From Neurospora intermedia (lineage: Eukaryota > Ascomycota > Sordariomycetes > Sordariales > Sordariaceae), in the NCBI GenBank assembly GCA_037102815.1, contig BTPP01000001.1, forward strand, positions 5,667,001 through 5,731,000: a stretch of 64,000 nt of DNA. Reading direction: 5' to 3'. The translations under genes and the position numbers were made by a program. The notes below the pieces were generated by a model, which was not told the DNA's origin, searched no databases, and saw only the letters and a list, made by a program, of their open reading frames with translations. Below, piece after piece: positions 19,442 to 32,775 of this stretch (position 1 is its first letter; each line of letters starts with the position of its first letter).

Positions 19442-20807
19442 AACCTATAGAAATAGAAGATAGCCGAGGAATTTATTAAGTACCTCGACGGCCGATATAA
19501 TACTATAAATATAAAGGTCGAGGCCGAACGTACCCTATAGAAGCTTTAAATAAAGTTTTTATTCTAAAATTTTATTAATAAATTTATTTTTAATACTAAC
19601 TATTATAATATAAGTAACGCTATATATATCTTCCTACTCCGCTAAAAGGTCACTGACTAACTTAGGGCCTTAATTACCTACTAGTCCGACGTCCTAAGCA
19701 ATAAGGATTTCTAAGGATAGTTCGACTTCCTTAGTAAATTCGCTAAACAATAGGAAGAGGAAGCTTTTTAGAAGAAATTATCTAACCTAGCACCCTCCAG
19801 CAACGGTAATTCTAATAGTAATAAAGGAAGTAGCTCCGAATATAAGACGGTCTCCTAAGGTAGTAACCTTATAAACCTAAATAAATTCGAAGTTATTAAT
19901 AAGCGCCTCGTCCCTTAAGCCTTATAGAAGAAGAGGTAAGAACTAGGTAAATACTAGAAATACGGTAGAATCGGTTACGATTGGAAGAAGTATTGGAACC
20001 TAATTAATATCGGTAACAGTAAAGGAGGAATCGAAGGTACTAGAATTAACCCTATCCCAAACGGTATTAAAAAGAAGAGGGTTGGTTAGAGCGGTTATAG
20101 TAATAATAACAACCTTAATACCGCCGATACTATAAATACTAAGGTTATTAATACTAATAAAGCCGATAAGGCGGGAAATATTGAACCTCTACGCTAAATC
20201 GTAGGTGGAGGCTACTACTATAAGAAGGTAGGAAGGAAAGTAAGGATATAGGAATAGAGGGATACCTAATTAAGTTAGATAGGGAGTTATACTAGGATTG
20301 GGAAACGGGAGAAATATTAGAATTATTATTTATTAATTTAGTAATAGCTAGACTAGAAAAATCTATCCTCCTTTCAATTTACTTTATTTATAGTAAATGT
20401 AAAGTATAATACCCAACCCTAATTAATAGTAGCTATACGGGCAAAGGTTTTATTAATATTAAATTCATTAAAAGAAATTAAATATTAACGATAAAGTTTG
20501 ACCGGCCGAGATTATTGAGGCTGGCCGACGGTAATATTAATACCTATATTACCGATTTTGTAAGAATTATAATATAGATTGGATTATATAGCAAAGAAAT
20601 TAAATTACTCGTTTTTACCCTTTCTTTAGAGAATTCTATTATTTTAGGATTATTATAACTTTAATAATATAACCTATCTATAGATTAGGAAAAGGGAGAG
20701 TTTAAATTTAATTATAAGTATAAGGGTACTTGTATATCTAATACTATACCGGATTTCTAGATATAGGCCCTTAGGGTATAATAGGAAATTACTGTCCGGA
20801 GTGTAGC

Positions 20808-20960
20808 TGAAGCGGCCAAAGAGGAGTAAGCCGTTGAGGCGGCCGAGGAGGAATAAGCTATTGAGGCGGCCGAGGAGGAGTAAACCGTTGAGGCGGCCGA
20901 GGAGGAGTAAGCCGTCGAAGCGGCCGAGGAGGAGTAAGCTATTAAGGCGGCTAAAGAAGA
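20808..20960 (+). repeat. 27-bp minisatellite, about five copies, in the pol region
   Basis: The unit contains GAGGCGGCCGAGGAGGA and repeats every 27 bp. On the element's strand it corresponds to a nine-residue Ala/Glu-rich motif. It lies between the protease and reverse transcriptase parts of the old plus-strand Gypsy element. Confidence 0.75.
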
Positions 20961-23900
20961 TAATAATACTAGGAAGTACTAATTACTAATCCGTAGAGCC
21001 CTAAAGCGTAGGAGAACTAGACTATTACGTAGGGTTATTAAGGCTTGCGGAGTAAAGCCCGAATAATTTTAATCTACTAAATTAACTTCGGATAATTAAA
21101 TAGTTATAATCCCCAATGTATTATTATAACCTAAGATAAAGCCTTCTCTGTATAGGATTATTAGTAGTAAGTAGATCCGAGCCTTAAATTCCGAAAGAAG
21201 ACCGTTAGTACTACTATTCGTAAGACTTATAGATATTAGTAAAATCCCTATCAACCCTAATAATATTATAATATTTAATATAGCTAGCTTTAATTTCGCG
21301 GTTAAATTAGAAAACCTCGAAGTTATAGTAACAATTAGAGGGGAGATTGACGAAGTATTAAGAAAACTAGAAGTAGAAGCAATAGGTGAATAGACGAATT
21401 CTAAAATAAATATTATAAAGAAAATATATAATAATATTTATACGGGTAACGGCGTAGAGTATAAAAATTAGTTTATAAGCTACTTCCTTAGAATATTCTA
21501 AAACGAAGCTAGAGAAGTTATAGTACGGATTATAAAGGAAGATACTAAGAAGTTTTACGAAAAAGCGGACAAGCCCTTAACTACCGAATACGAAATTAAA
21601 GCTAAAATACTAGCGTATTATTATAAATACTAGAACGTAGCCAACCTAAAGGAGGTAAAGGTTATCCCGCAATACTAATCTTACAATTATAAAATCGAAT
21701 TAATCCCCGGCGTAGAACTCCCTAACGCCCGGTTACGGCTATTTTTACCAGTGGAACTAGGCGTTATTAAGAAATAGTTGGACGATAATATTAAATAAGG
21801 ATTTATCCGATTATCTTAATCTCTAATAACTTCGCTAGTTTTATTAGTAAAGAAGCCCGGCGGCGGCGTACGCGTTTGTATCGATTACCGCGGTATTAAT
21901 AATATTACCTTGAAAATATAATACCTATTACTATTAATTAAGGAGACGTTAGACGCTATTTATAAAGTTAAGATATTTACTAAATTAGATATTATTGCGG
22001 TATTCAACCGAATCCGAGTCTATAAAGGCTATAAATAGTTAATAGTATTTATTACTCAATTCGGTCTCTATAAATTATTAGTGTGCCTATTCGGCTTGTA
22101 GGGCGCTCTAGCCATTTTCTAGAACTTTATAAATAATATCCTATATAACGCCTTAAACAAATTCGCAACGGCCTACCTAAACGATATTTTAATTTATTTA
22201 AACAATGAGGAGGAATATATTAAGTATATATTTAACGTCTTCGATCGTCTCAAACAATTAGGCCTGCAAATCGATATAGATAAGTACGAGTTCTATACTA
22301 CTAGAACGAAATACCTAAGTCTAATTATTATACTAGGAAGAATCGAGATAAATATAAATAAGGTTAAAGTAGTAATAGAATAGGAGGCTCCCGAATCTAA
22401 AAAATTACTCCAATCGTTCCTCGGGTTTACGAACTTCTACCGCCGTTTTATTAAAGATTTTTCGAATATAGTAAAGCCCTTCTATAAACTAATAAAGAAG
22501 ACCGTTAATTAGTATTAGGATATTGAATATTAAACCGTATTCAATAGCCTTAAGGCTGCGTTTACTACGGTACTAGTATTAAAAATTTATAATTGGATAA
22601 AGCGGATAGTAGTCGAGACGGACACTTCTAATTAGGCTTCCGGCGGCACCCTTTTATAATAGGGGGACAATAGTATCCTATACTTAATAATATACTTCTC
22701 TACTAAGTATATAATAGTAGAGTATAATTATAATATTTATAATAAAGAGTTATTAGTTATTATTAAAGCCCTGGAAAAATAGTTATTAGAATTGGAGGGA
22801 GCCTAAGAATAGGTAGAAATTATAACCGACTATAAAAACTTAAAGATATTCACGGTTATTAAATAGCTTATACTAAGGTATATACGCTAATTAGAGTTCT
22901 TTAACCGTTTTAACTTCCGAATTACCTATAGAAAAGGGCCCGAGAATATAAAGCCTAATATACTAAGTAGGAAACCTAAAGATAAGCCCTAGGATATAGA
23001 GGACGAACGATTATTCGCTAGAAAGAAACCCCTTATCGACTTAGACTATTTCGACCCGGCTTTCTTTAAGGACGAAGAAGGGATAGATACTATATATTTA
23101 TACCTAGGAATAATAGAGGAAATCTACTAAAACTAAAATATCCTAGATTTGGGAGATGTTAACCTCTACGAGCTAGAAGTAATAAAATCGACGGACGACC
23201 TAATTGATAATAGTTATTCAAAGTCGAACCTAATATAAGAAATAATTTTTTGCCTATAGAAAGAAGATTAAAGGGGCTAGACCTTAGAGATTAAAAAGTA
23301 CTTTAAAATTATATTCGCAAAATGTACAATTAGGTAAGGACGTATATACTAGCGGAAGGATATAGAAGAGTAAATCCTTATTGACCCGGAAGATAAAGAA
23401 ACCTAATTCTAGCTTATCTATAGGATATATACGGCTAAATTAGAAGGATACTCCGGCTATAAAAGGATATATAAGACGTTTAACCGGTTTTACTATTAGC
23501 CGGAAATATATTAGGCCGTTAAGGAATTCTATAAAGTTTGCTTAGTATATATAAAGATTAAATTATTAAGGTATTTGCTAGTAGGCTACCTAAAACTATT
23601 CTTAATCCCCTTTATATTATAATTATAAGTTTTAGTAGACTACGTAACCCCTATAATACCCTACACTAAATAGGGACGTACCTATAGCTATATAGCAATA
23701 GTAGTCGACCGGTTAATAAAAATAAGGTACTATATCCCGATAGAAATACTAGAGATTAATAAATTAATTGAGAGATTTATTGAGAAAGTCTATAGTATTT
23801 ACGGACTACCCAATAAGATTGTATTAAATAAAGGCTCTTAATTTATTTCGGTACTATAGAGAGCGCTATACGAAAGACTAAGCATTATTATAAAACTTTT

Positions 23901-25589
23901 ATCGGCTTTCTACTCTTAGATTAACGGGTAGACTAAGAAGATTAACGCGGAAATAGAATAATATTTAAAGCTCTATATTAATTAAATATAAGACAATTAG
24001 GTAGATTAGCTACTTTTAGCCGAATTCGCCTATAATAATATAGTATTTGAAACTACGGGAGTAAGCCCGTTCTATACTAACTACGGTTTCTACCCTCGGA
24101 TAGGAATAGAATTATTAAAGCTATACCCCCCCAACCTCTCAAATATATAAAAGAGAGAGTTCTTTAAAGCTTTAGAAGTAACTAACCGCTTTTAAACGGT
24201 ATTAGAAAGTATTATTGCGCTTTCTAAATAGGTATAAGACCGGTACAAAGCGAATACGAATGAGAATTATAGTAATATATTTAAATACCGAATTAGTAAT
24301 AGAATCCTTCTTAATATTAAGAACCTCGCTACCGGCAAACCCTAAGCCAAATTAATACTTAGATTTAAGGGACCTTTTATAGTACTAAAAAGTAACTCCT
24401 ACTAAGTCAAACTCCAATTCCTTAGGAATATAAAAGTTAGCCCGGTCTTCTACGTCTCTATAGTAAAACTGTAGGAAATAGTAGGATTGCTAGGACAATA
24501 GAATATCGACTAAAATATTATAGCAAACTAAAGGCGAATTATAACGAGGACTAATAATAATAATAATAATAAATAGTAGGAATAGGAATTCAAGAACATC
24601 GTAGGATACAGTAAAGTAAATAACGGGCGATAGATATATTAAATCAAATAGAAGGATATTAATAAACCGATATAGTAGCCCGCTAAAGACTTAGAGGGAT
24701 ACGATAATACTATTTAAGAATATTACAATTCCTACCCCGATATACTACTACTACTATCTTAGGTAAAGAAGAGATAGACTAAGGGTAGATTAAGGAAGAA
24801 GACCTCATCGCCCTCAAATATATCAACCACTATAATTTTACTAGTATTAGTAACCAATATTAATTCTAACTTAAATTTATACTAACTACTTCAATATAGT
24901 ACCCGAATCTCCTAGCAAAAAGGATAATACCGGCAAAAAGAAAAGGAGTTCAGCGCGACTTATTCTACGTACCCTAGTCGAATACCTTATAGTATACCCT
25001 TTTACAGAGCAACCGTTAATAGCACTGAGAGATAGTACGTTTTACGGCGGTCTTATGTCTCCTATTCCCTAGAATAGCCCTATATAGTCAATACTAGAAA
25101 ATTAGAAGATAAGAAGGATCTAAGAATATTAGTAGTATAATAACTAAGTATTTAAAGAAAAGACAAATTACTAGTAGGGAGTTAAATACACAAGCTCTCT
25201 AGACTTATACTAGTAGCAATTATAAGCGTCCCTACAAACCGCTATACTATAAGCGTCCCCGTAGTACCCCCGGTAGGGCTAGCGATAGTAAAGGTCGTTG
25301 AGGTTCTCTATATATAATAATTAGAATAATTTCTAAGGTATAAATGGATTATTAAGGATAATAATAGCTCTTACGGCGGAAAGGGTTAGATTAGCGATAT
25401 TTCGGTTAGTAGTCTGCCCCTGAGTAGGAGCTAGAGTGCTAAGTAGCTTCCCGTCTTAGTACGGGCGCTAAGATTTTTTATTATAATTTAATTAGACGCA
25501 TCCTTAGAAGCTTCGGGAAGACCTACTTTAGTAAAAATAATATATCTAGACTATATTTTCATAGCAGGGAGCGTTTTAGAGGGAGGTAG

Positions 25590-25812
25590 TATTACAGGGC
25601 TAGATCACATACCTTATGCTAGGCCATATCACGTGCTCTAAGCTGTGCTATAGCACTAGTGCCAGCCCGGGCATTAAGGCTCTGTGCGACCTACTCTACC
25701 GGGCCACACAACCCTACCCATAAGACCGGGCTGGCGCACACTCTCTTCTTACTTCCTTCGTACAATAACGAATATCGTAGCTTACCCCTAACGGTGCCCT
25801 TGCCCCGTAATA
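25590..25812 (+). repeat. 3' LTR of the plus-strand old Gypsy element
   Basis: It is the gap-free 223-bp partner of the 8292 LTR and is followed by the AGTAG duplication. Confidence 0.88.
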
Positions 25813-28800
25813 AGTAGGATCCTTATAGTATAACTCTAGTAAAATAATAAGGAATACTAAGTAAATTTAGTAACGTATAGGGAATATAAATCGGTATATT
25901 ATCTTCTTCTCCCCAACGACCTCGGTAATTTAAAAGGGTCCTAAAAACTTATCTATTAATTTAGTATTTAAATAGTATTATTTAATATACTTTATATTAA
26001 ATAGAACCTAGCTCCTAATATTAAACTCCTTTAATTTCTAAATTTTATTATACTATTTTATATACCCTTAATTAACGACCTCTAAAGCTATTACAACTTC
26101 TAACCGTCTATAAAGTAATTCGTTAATCCGTTTAGTAGTTATTATAGGAAGGACTATCCTTCGCCCTCGTTCCGGATCTACTAATCCCCGAAAATAATAC
26201 CTAAAGAGTAATTCCGAAAGGGACTTTCTAATAGTAGTATAAAAATAATTATTATATATCTACTATACGAACGTAATTTTTTCGGCCCAATTGACCTACT
26301 CTATATTGTAAAAAATCCGAAAGTATAATTCCAAATTCTAATTTTATTTTTCTATTTGTCCGTCCGTCTAAGGGTATTGGGCTATACTAAAGCGTCTATA
26401 GATATCCAAAAGTTCGTAATAAATCTTCCAAAATTAATTTGTAAAAAGGCTGCCTCTATTTAATATAATAGAATCCGGGAAGCTAAATTACTAAAAAATA
26501 TTTCGCTAAAAAAGGAATATAAATTACTGGGTATTAATTATCTTCTATATAGGAATATATAAAGCATACTTAATAAAATAATTAATAATAATAAAGATTA
26601 CGTTATAGGTCCGATTAAATATAGGGTCGAATAATTTTAGTAGTCTAATAATAAAATTGTATAAAATATTTTATTAAAGGATAGTAGGGATAAGTAGTAA
26701 CTTTAATAGTTTATATAGTTAATAATTATAGGGTTTAGCCTTCTAGTATATTGGATATTTATAAACGTATAATTTAATATCGGTTATAATAGTAGGCTAA
26801 TAATAGAATTAATTAATACGCTTTAATATCTTCCTTTAATCTAGGTACCCGGCTATTATTATATTATAGTAGGCGTAGAATAGTTCGGCTTATATATATT
26901 TTAGAATATAAATTTAATATTAATATTATAGAGTTTTATCTTCTTTTATTTTTTAATTCTTCGCTCGTTTCCTCCCTTCGCTATTTTTCTATATTTCTTT
27001 AATAATAAATAAATCTTCTTTCTACGCCTCTAATAATTATTATCCTAATAATAGTAATTACTCTTTATCCTTCCGTACCCTCGTTATTATTATATATCCG
27101 CCTATATTCTTTATTATAATACCTTCGTTCTCCTTCCTTAATTTAGCGGCGGCCTTGTCCGTAAATTTTACCCTTTTCTTCGCTATTCTATCCTCTCTAC
27201 TATTACCCTCGACCTCCTTTCGCTTTCTTCCTTCCCTATTTACTTTATTCTCCTCTCTTAAACCCTATTTTTCTTCCTGCGATTTAATTCCTTCGTTCTC
27301 TAACGCCTAACTTTCTTCCGTTTCGTTTATATCCTATTATTATTCCCTCTCCTCTACTACCGTCCTTTAAATTTCCTTTTTAATTAAAATTATTTATTTT
27401 ACTAGTATTTTTAATACCTAACTTTCCTTTATCGCCCAACCCTTTTCTTCGCTCCCTTTAATAATTTTTATTAATAAGTAATCGCCCCCTATCTTTAATT
27501 CTTCTCTTTATAATTGCAACTTCCTCAATAACCCGTCCGCTAGATTTAACTTTCCCGGCTAATACTCAATCCCGAAATTATACGCTACTAATTCTAACAC
27601 CTACCGATTTTATTTTATACTAGCCTGCTCCTTATTTTGAAAATATTATAAATTTAAATAATTTATAATTATTAAAAATAATTTATCCGTATATAATAAA
27701 TATTACTTCTACACTTTTAATACTCCTATAATTATTAATAATTCTCTATCCCCAACCCTATATTTTATTTCTTCTAGCAATTTTTTCCTCGAAAAGAAAA
27801 CTACTAGGTACTATTTATTATTATATAATTATATAAGAACCGCCCCGATCGCGAAGTCTAATGTATTTATTTTTATTCGGATTTATAACGCCGGGTCGAA
27901 GTAGTATAATATAGGAGCTTCTTAAAATAGCTTTTTAAATTCTACGAACGCCTCCCTTACTTCCTTTATAAATTCGAATAGCTTCCGTTTATTACCCTTT
28001 AGTAATTCTATTAAGGGTGCTATTACTTTAGAATATAATATTATAAAGTACTAATAAAATCCTATAAACCCTAAGAAGATTTAAATATTATAAACGTTCG
28101 CTAGAGCCTCCTATTTTGTAATTACTACAATCCTCTTTAAATTTATTAATATACCCTCTAGAGAAATAATATATCCTAGGAACGATACCTATTTTATATA
28201 AAATTTATATTTATTTAAGTTTATATAGAGATTCCAATTTTATAACTACTAAAAGACTTCTTTAATATAATTAATATAATCTTCTTCGTTCTTACTATAA
28301 ATTAGAATATTATTAAAGTAAGTAATATATATTATATTTATTAACCCTATTAATATATTATTAATATATATTTAAAATATTATTAGTATATTCGCTAACC
28401 TTATCGGTATAATTAAGAATTCGTAGTACCTATACTTCGTACGAAACGCTATTTTCTCTTCGTTTCCCTCTCGGATCCGAATCCTATAGTACGTATCTTT
28501 TAAATCTAATTTAATAAAGACTTTAATTAATAATAATCAATTTAGAATCTCTTAAATAAGGGGTAACGCCGTTCGATTCTTCTTTATAATTTTATTTAAT
28601 ACCTTAAAATTAATATAGAACCTTAATTTTCTACCCTTCTTCGGAATAAAAATAATAAAGGCGCCCGCTAAATTAATAGAAGGACGAATCTATCCTTTCT
28701 AAAGTACTTCCGCTAACTATTTATATAATACTTTTAACTCTTTAATATTTAATATATAAATTGGTCCTTAAAGCGCCAATTCTCCTTTAATTAAATTAAT

Positions 28801-29429
28801 ATAATATTCTAATTAATTGTATTAGAGTAGGAGTATAACCGAAGCTTCGAATACCGATTAGAATTTTTTATATTCCGGCGGAATAATTGGTTTAAAGATA
28901 GTAAATTCACTTTCTATTTCTTTTAATAATTTTAGGAATTATAGTAGCGCTAGTTCTACGGGGGGTATTAGGGTAGGGTAAATACTATTGAACGCTACCC
29001 GAAAAACCTTTACTAAAGAAGTAGGGACTAGAGGCGTTTCGGCCAATTCTAGTACAATAAATAGGGTTATAAATTCTAATATTAAAGAAGAGGGGATTTC
29101 GAACGGGATATTTATATACATAGGAGGGCGGAAACCCTCTTCTACCCTTATTATTTCCCGGAGGTTTAATAGTAGGATTAAATCTTACTATAGCCCCGTT
29201 AGGATAGTTATAGCGTTATATACTTCCTTTGCCGGTATTATACTTAATATAAAATTATTAGCCTCGATATAAAAATAAAATAATTATCGCCGCTAATTAA
29301 TATTAGAATTCTATTTATAAAACTAAGGGTAATCGAAAATAATTTCTACGGCCGGGGATTTAACTATAGTAAAAGTAACTCGCTTCGTCCACTTAGTACT
29401 ATAGGAATTATATATCTTAAAAATACAGT

Positions 29430-29490
29430 TCCCCTGGGCGGAGCCAAAGTCCAGGGGAGACAGAGAGACGCCCATACTTGATATTTTTTT

Positions 29491-29538
<48 letters not shown>

Positions 29539-30290
29539 TTAAGCTGGATTGAACGTATAGCCTTAGAAAAAGTAGTAACAATAATAACCATTAAGCCACT
29601 TAGCTTAAGAACTTATTATACTAAGGTGTTCAATTTCTTTCTTGATATTCCAAGGTGTAGGGTAGGAAAAACCTAAAAAAAAAAAAAAAAAAAAAACCCA
29701 AAGTCAAAATTTTGAAATTTTTTTTTTTTCTTTTTTCTCTCTTCCAGAATTCCCAGCTTTGAACCCTAACCCTAACCCCGTGCCCAAATCCTCAGGGTTA
29801 AAAGTGTAGTCTAGGACTTGGTCATTTCTGGGACTTGGTCATTTCTGGGACTTGGTCATTTGCAACGGTCGCATTTGCAGATGCAATTACATTTGCAACC
29901 AAAACCGCTTCCTTTTCAATTTTCTCAACGGCCATTGCGTGCATCGAAGTGCAACCGGTACCAAAATGATGAGAAAGAAAAGGCGATCATTTTGACACCT
30001 AATGCATTTTGGTGCACGCGACGGTCGCGGAGCAATCTCAGTTGCAAAGGAAAAAGTGGCTTTTTCGCTCTGCTATTCAAACCGTGTCCTGCTTGGCGCC
30101 AAGATTCCCTCTTTAGGACGCCAAGACGGGTATTTTTTTTGCATTCTGGCCTATTATAGACAGATACGCCGCGCCTTCCTCGCTTGCGGCGTTGGGTGGG
30201 CCTATGGACCACGACCTTTGGTGCGGATCTTCCATGTCACCTTTCGGCCCACCGACAACGCTCGAGCTCTGAATGCATAGGCGTCTCAAT
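29430..30290. other. Non-RIP-mutated island inside the minus-strand Gypsy element
   Basis: Normal CpA and TpG content returns abruptly here and disappears again at about 30290. The island opens with a hairpin-forming segment (CCCCTGG...CCAGGGG) and a 45-base A run (29492-29536). It continues with an A22 run (29675-29696), a short telomere-like CCCTAACCCTAACCC (about 29764-29778), three direct copies of GGACTTGGTCATTTCTG or close to it (29814-29860), and a CAAAATGAT...ATCATTTTG stem (about 29962-29995). Only short frames without family resemblance are found. No clear terminal repeats or target duplication could be fixed, so it may be a non-autonomous element or a captured segment. Confidence 0.55.
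29814..29863 (+). repeat. Triple direct repeat of a 17-bp unit
   Basis: GGACTTGGTCATTTCTG occurs head to tail, about three copies, with the last one diverging at its end. It lies within the unmutated island. Confidence 0.8.
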
Positions 30291-32016
30291 AAGATAAGTA
30301 ATTATACTATATATAAAAATAAGCCGAAGAGAGAAATTAATAAAATAATAAGGTACTAAATTAATTTTTATATTCGACGGGAATAAATACCTATTAATTA
30401 AATTTAATTCCGCGCTTAAATTTATTAACCCTTATATATTCTACTAATTTCTATAAATCTTTACTAATAATTTTATTTTTAGGTATAACTATAATTTACT
30501 TGTATTATCCTAAGCGGTTGCAATTACTACTCTAATTACAATTAATTTAATATTCGCTCTATATAAAGGGGTATTTATAAGGATAATATAATTCCGTACT
30601 AAATAACCGACTTAATTATAATTATAATATATTCGGTTCTAATATACCGCTATAAAATAACCCGTTATACTATATTCGTAGCAAATATTTAATAATTTCA
30701 ATTAGGTATAATAGTTATATATATAATCTTTCTAACAATAAAGGGAATAAATAAGATTAGGATTTATTTAAAAAACGGTAAGGGGGCGACGGGGAAAATC
30801 GGAGGGGTTAATATTATAAGACGATTAAGAAGGGATATTTAAAAAGGAAGTAGGAAGGTATAAAAATAAAGAAGATAGTAGAATATACCCTAAAGATATT
30901 TAGTTTTAGTAATATAATATAAACGGTTTAATACTTTCTAAACCTTTTAGCTATTCTACGTACGCTACTACTTCGTTTATTATATTAATACCGGCCGTCG
31001 AAAGGACGCTTTATTTAAAAAAGGGGTATAATTAATTAGTTTAAATAACGACCCGAATATATTCTAATTAATTGTATAATAAATTAAATTCTTTAGTATA
31101 ATAGTAGTTATAAAAATTATAAATAATTTCCGAAGCGCCTTACTATATATATTTAAACTTATTAAGAGCGGATCGTTCAATAGCTTAAATATTACTATTA
31201 TATTCAATCTCTAAGAAAGTACGGAGGTCGTTCTATATAAGCGTATTATAAATAGTATTATACCTAGGCTTACTATAGAGAGCTAATATATATTTAATTT
31301 ATATATTTTTAGGATTACCCTTAATATAATTAATAGTAAATAAGAAGGAAATATAGGGGTATTCCTAAAAGTACGTATCGACGTCGTAGAAGTAGTTCTG
31401 TAATTGTAAGAAATTTTTGCTAATAAATTTAGTAATATTATATTTAGGGTAGTATTCGGTACGAGCTAATATAATTACGGTTAATAAAAGGGTAGTTATA
31501 GTAATAGCTACCGACGAAGGGGTAATAAAGGGAAGTATAGTAGAAATATAAGTCTAATTATAAAAGAGGTAATTCTAATAATAGAACCCGGCGGAGATAG
31601 AAGGGTAGTTTCTTACTAAGTCTTATTCAATAAGGCCTACGAAAGTAAACCAATCCTATTAAATTATATACGAAGGGAAATAATTAAGGAGAAGCTTAAT
31701 TATAATAAACCGGAATTCGAATAATTATTATTTATATACGAATTCGTTGGCTTCCGAAATTTAAAGATACAAACGGAGAACCTAAAGCGGCGTAGGGGGG
31801 TAGTCTTTATTATTATCTTCTTTAATAGATTTTATAGTAGGTTAGCGTTATTATAAAAAAGGCGGAGGAGGTTAAATCGTTTTAATTATAATAACTATAA
31901 GGGTAGTAGTATAAGAGGGACGAAGAATAGCCTTAGTAATATAAGAAATAAACCGGCCGCTATATATATATATTTTAATAGTATCGGCTCAATTCCTAAA
32001 GGAAGAACTATTAATT

Positions 32017-32356
32017 TATTAAGAATATAAGCGAAAGGTAGGCTAAAATAATTATAATTGTAGATATATGTAGGGGACGGTAAGTTAGGGGTTAATTTAA
32101 AAATATATTAATAACTACCGACTATAATAAATTACGCTTCGTTAAACCTCTTTTATACTTATATAAATTCTATTTATCCGTTAATAAATATTATAAAGTC
32201 CCGTACTAATCTAATGCCCCAACGCAGTGCCGAATTATCCTTCCCGCGAGCCCGACCCGATATAAGCGTTACCGTTGTTAATCTACCGCTTCGGCCGACG
32301 GAGCGGAGCAGCGACCGTTGGAGTGCTTCGGTGCGTAGACTCTTCGCCTCCTGACA
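32017..32356 (-). repeat. 5' LTR of the minus-strand Gypsy element
   Basis: This is the partner of the 4797-5136 LTR and is followed by the AATAA duplication. The 32200-32356 half is less AT-shifted than the rest and probably preserves the sequence closest to the original. Confidence 0.85.
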
Positions 32357-32361
32357 AATAA

Positions 32362-32775
32362 GACGGTTGGACGGCCAGATTGAAGTGTAATTTCGGAATT
32401 TTGAATTGCGTACCGGATTTAAAAAGGTAAGAATAAAGTAATTTAAATAATTTCAAATTTCGTATAACCGCCGTCGAAATAAAAAGTTCTAATATAAGTA
32501 TAGTCCTCGGTAGTAAATTAGCGAATATTAACACTTCACGGGCGCCCTTATAACTATAGTATTATAAAATTTAGTAGCCTTTTTAATAATATAAGGAAGA
32601 AAAGAAGTAATAGTTTTAAAGCCTAAAAAAAAGGCGGGGATTTAAATTACTAAGAAATTAGTAGGTAGAATAATAGGCTCCTATTAATTAAACCTAAAAG
32701 AATAAGTATCTGTACGAAAAAGTACCTAATAGAGGGGTTTTTACTTTTACTCGCGACTATAGTATATATAGTAGT
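32362..32775 (-). repeat. Left arm of the mariner palindrome, inner part
   Basis: After the AATAA duplication at 32357-32361 the sequence goes on matching the right arm around 33495-33905 in inverted orientation. This proves that the retroelement split a continuous arm. Confidence 0.75.

Larger units (their letters stand above)
8292..25812 (+). mobile_element. Old Ty3/Gypsy chromovirus-like element, plus strand, RIP-mutated
   Basis: LTRs of 223 bp lie at 8292-8514 and 25590-25812, flanked by the duplication AGTAG at 8287-8291 and 25813-25817. The internal part contains gag-like sequence (about 8700-9847 and 19442-20300), a protease region near 20430, reverse transcriptase about 21720-22330 (active-site region 22172-22190), RNase H about 22600-22960, integrase about 23480-24120 and a chromodomain-like stretch near 24600-24700. 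Net of the inserted young element it is about 7.9 kb. It is broken at very many places by RIP. The two LTRs differ at about 22 positions by my hand count, all of them transitions. Confidence 0.87.
4797..32356 (-). mobile_element. Old Ty3/Gypsy LTR retrotransposon, minus strand, RIP-mutated and split by younger elements
   Basis: Two 340-bp LTRs (4797-5136 and 32017-32356) are flanked by the 5-bp duplication AATAA at 4792-4796 and 32357-32361. A run of C at about 5141-5147, just inside the left LTR, is a polypurine tract on the minus strand, which sets the orientation. Going down the minus strand, gag-like sequence fills about 32016-30291, reverse transcriptase about 28750-28000 (active-site region near 28300), RNase H about 27900-27550, and integrase about 26900-25818 with a GPF module. 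A tail of about 3.1 kb continues at 8286-5137 beyond the inserted element. The element is broken at a very large number of places by RIP. Net of insertions it is about 9-10 kb. It is older than the element inside it and younger than the mariner palindrome. Confidence 0.85.

Noticed and set aside
29764-29778. Interstitial telomere
   Set aside because: Only about two and a half CCCTAA units are present, too few to claim a former chromosome end; it may be chance.
29818-30280. Short overlapping frames on both strands in the unmutated island
   Set aside because: They are about 90-113 codons, mutually overlapping, and no family resemblance was found.
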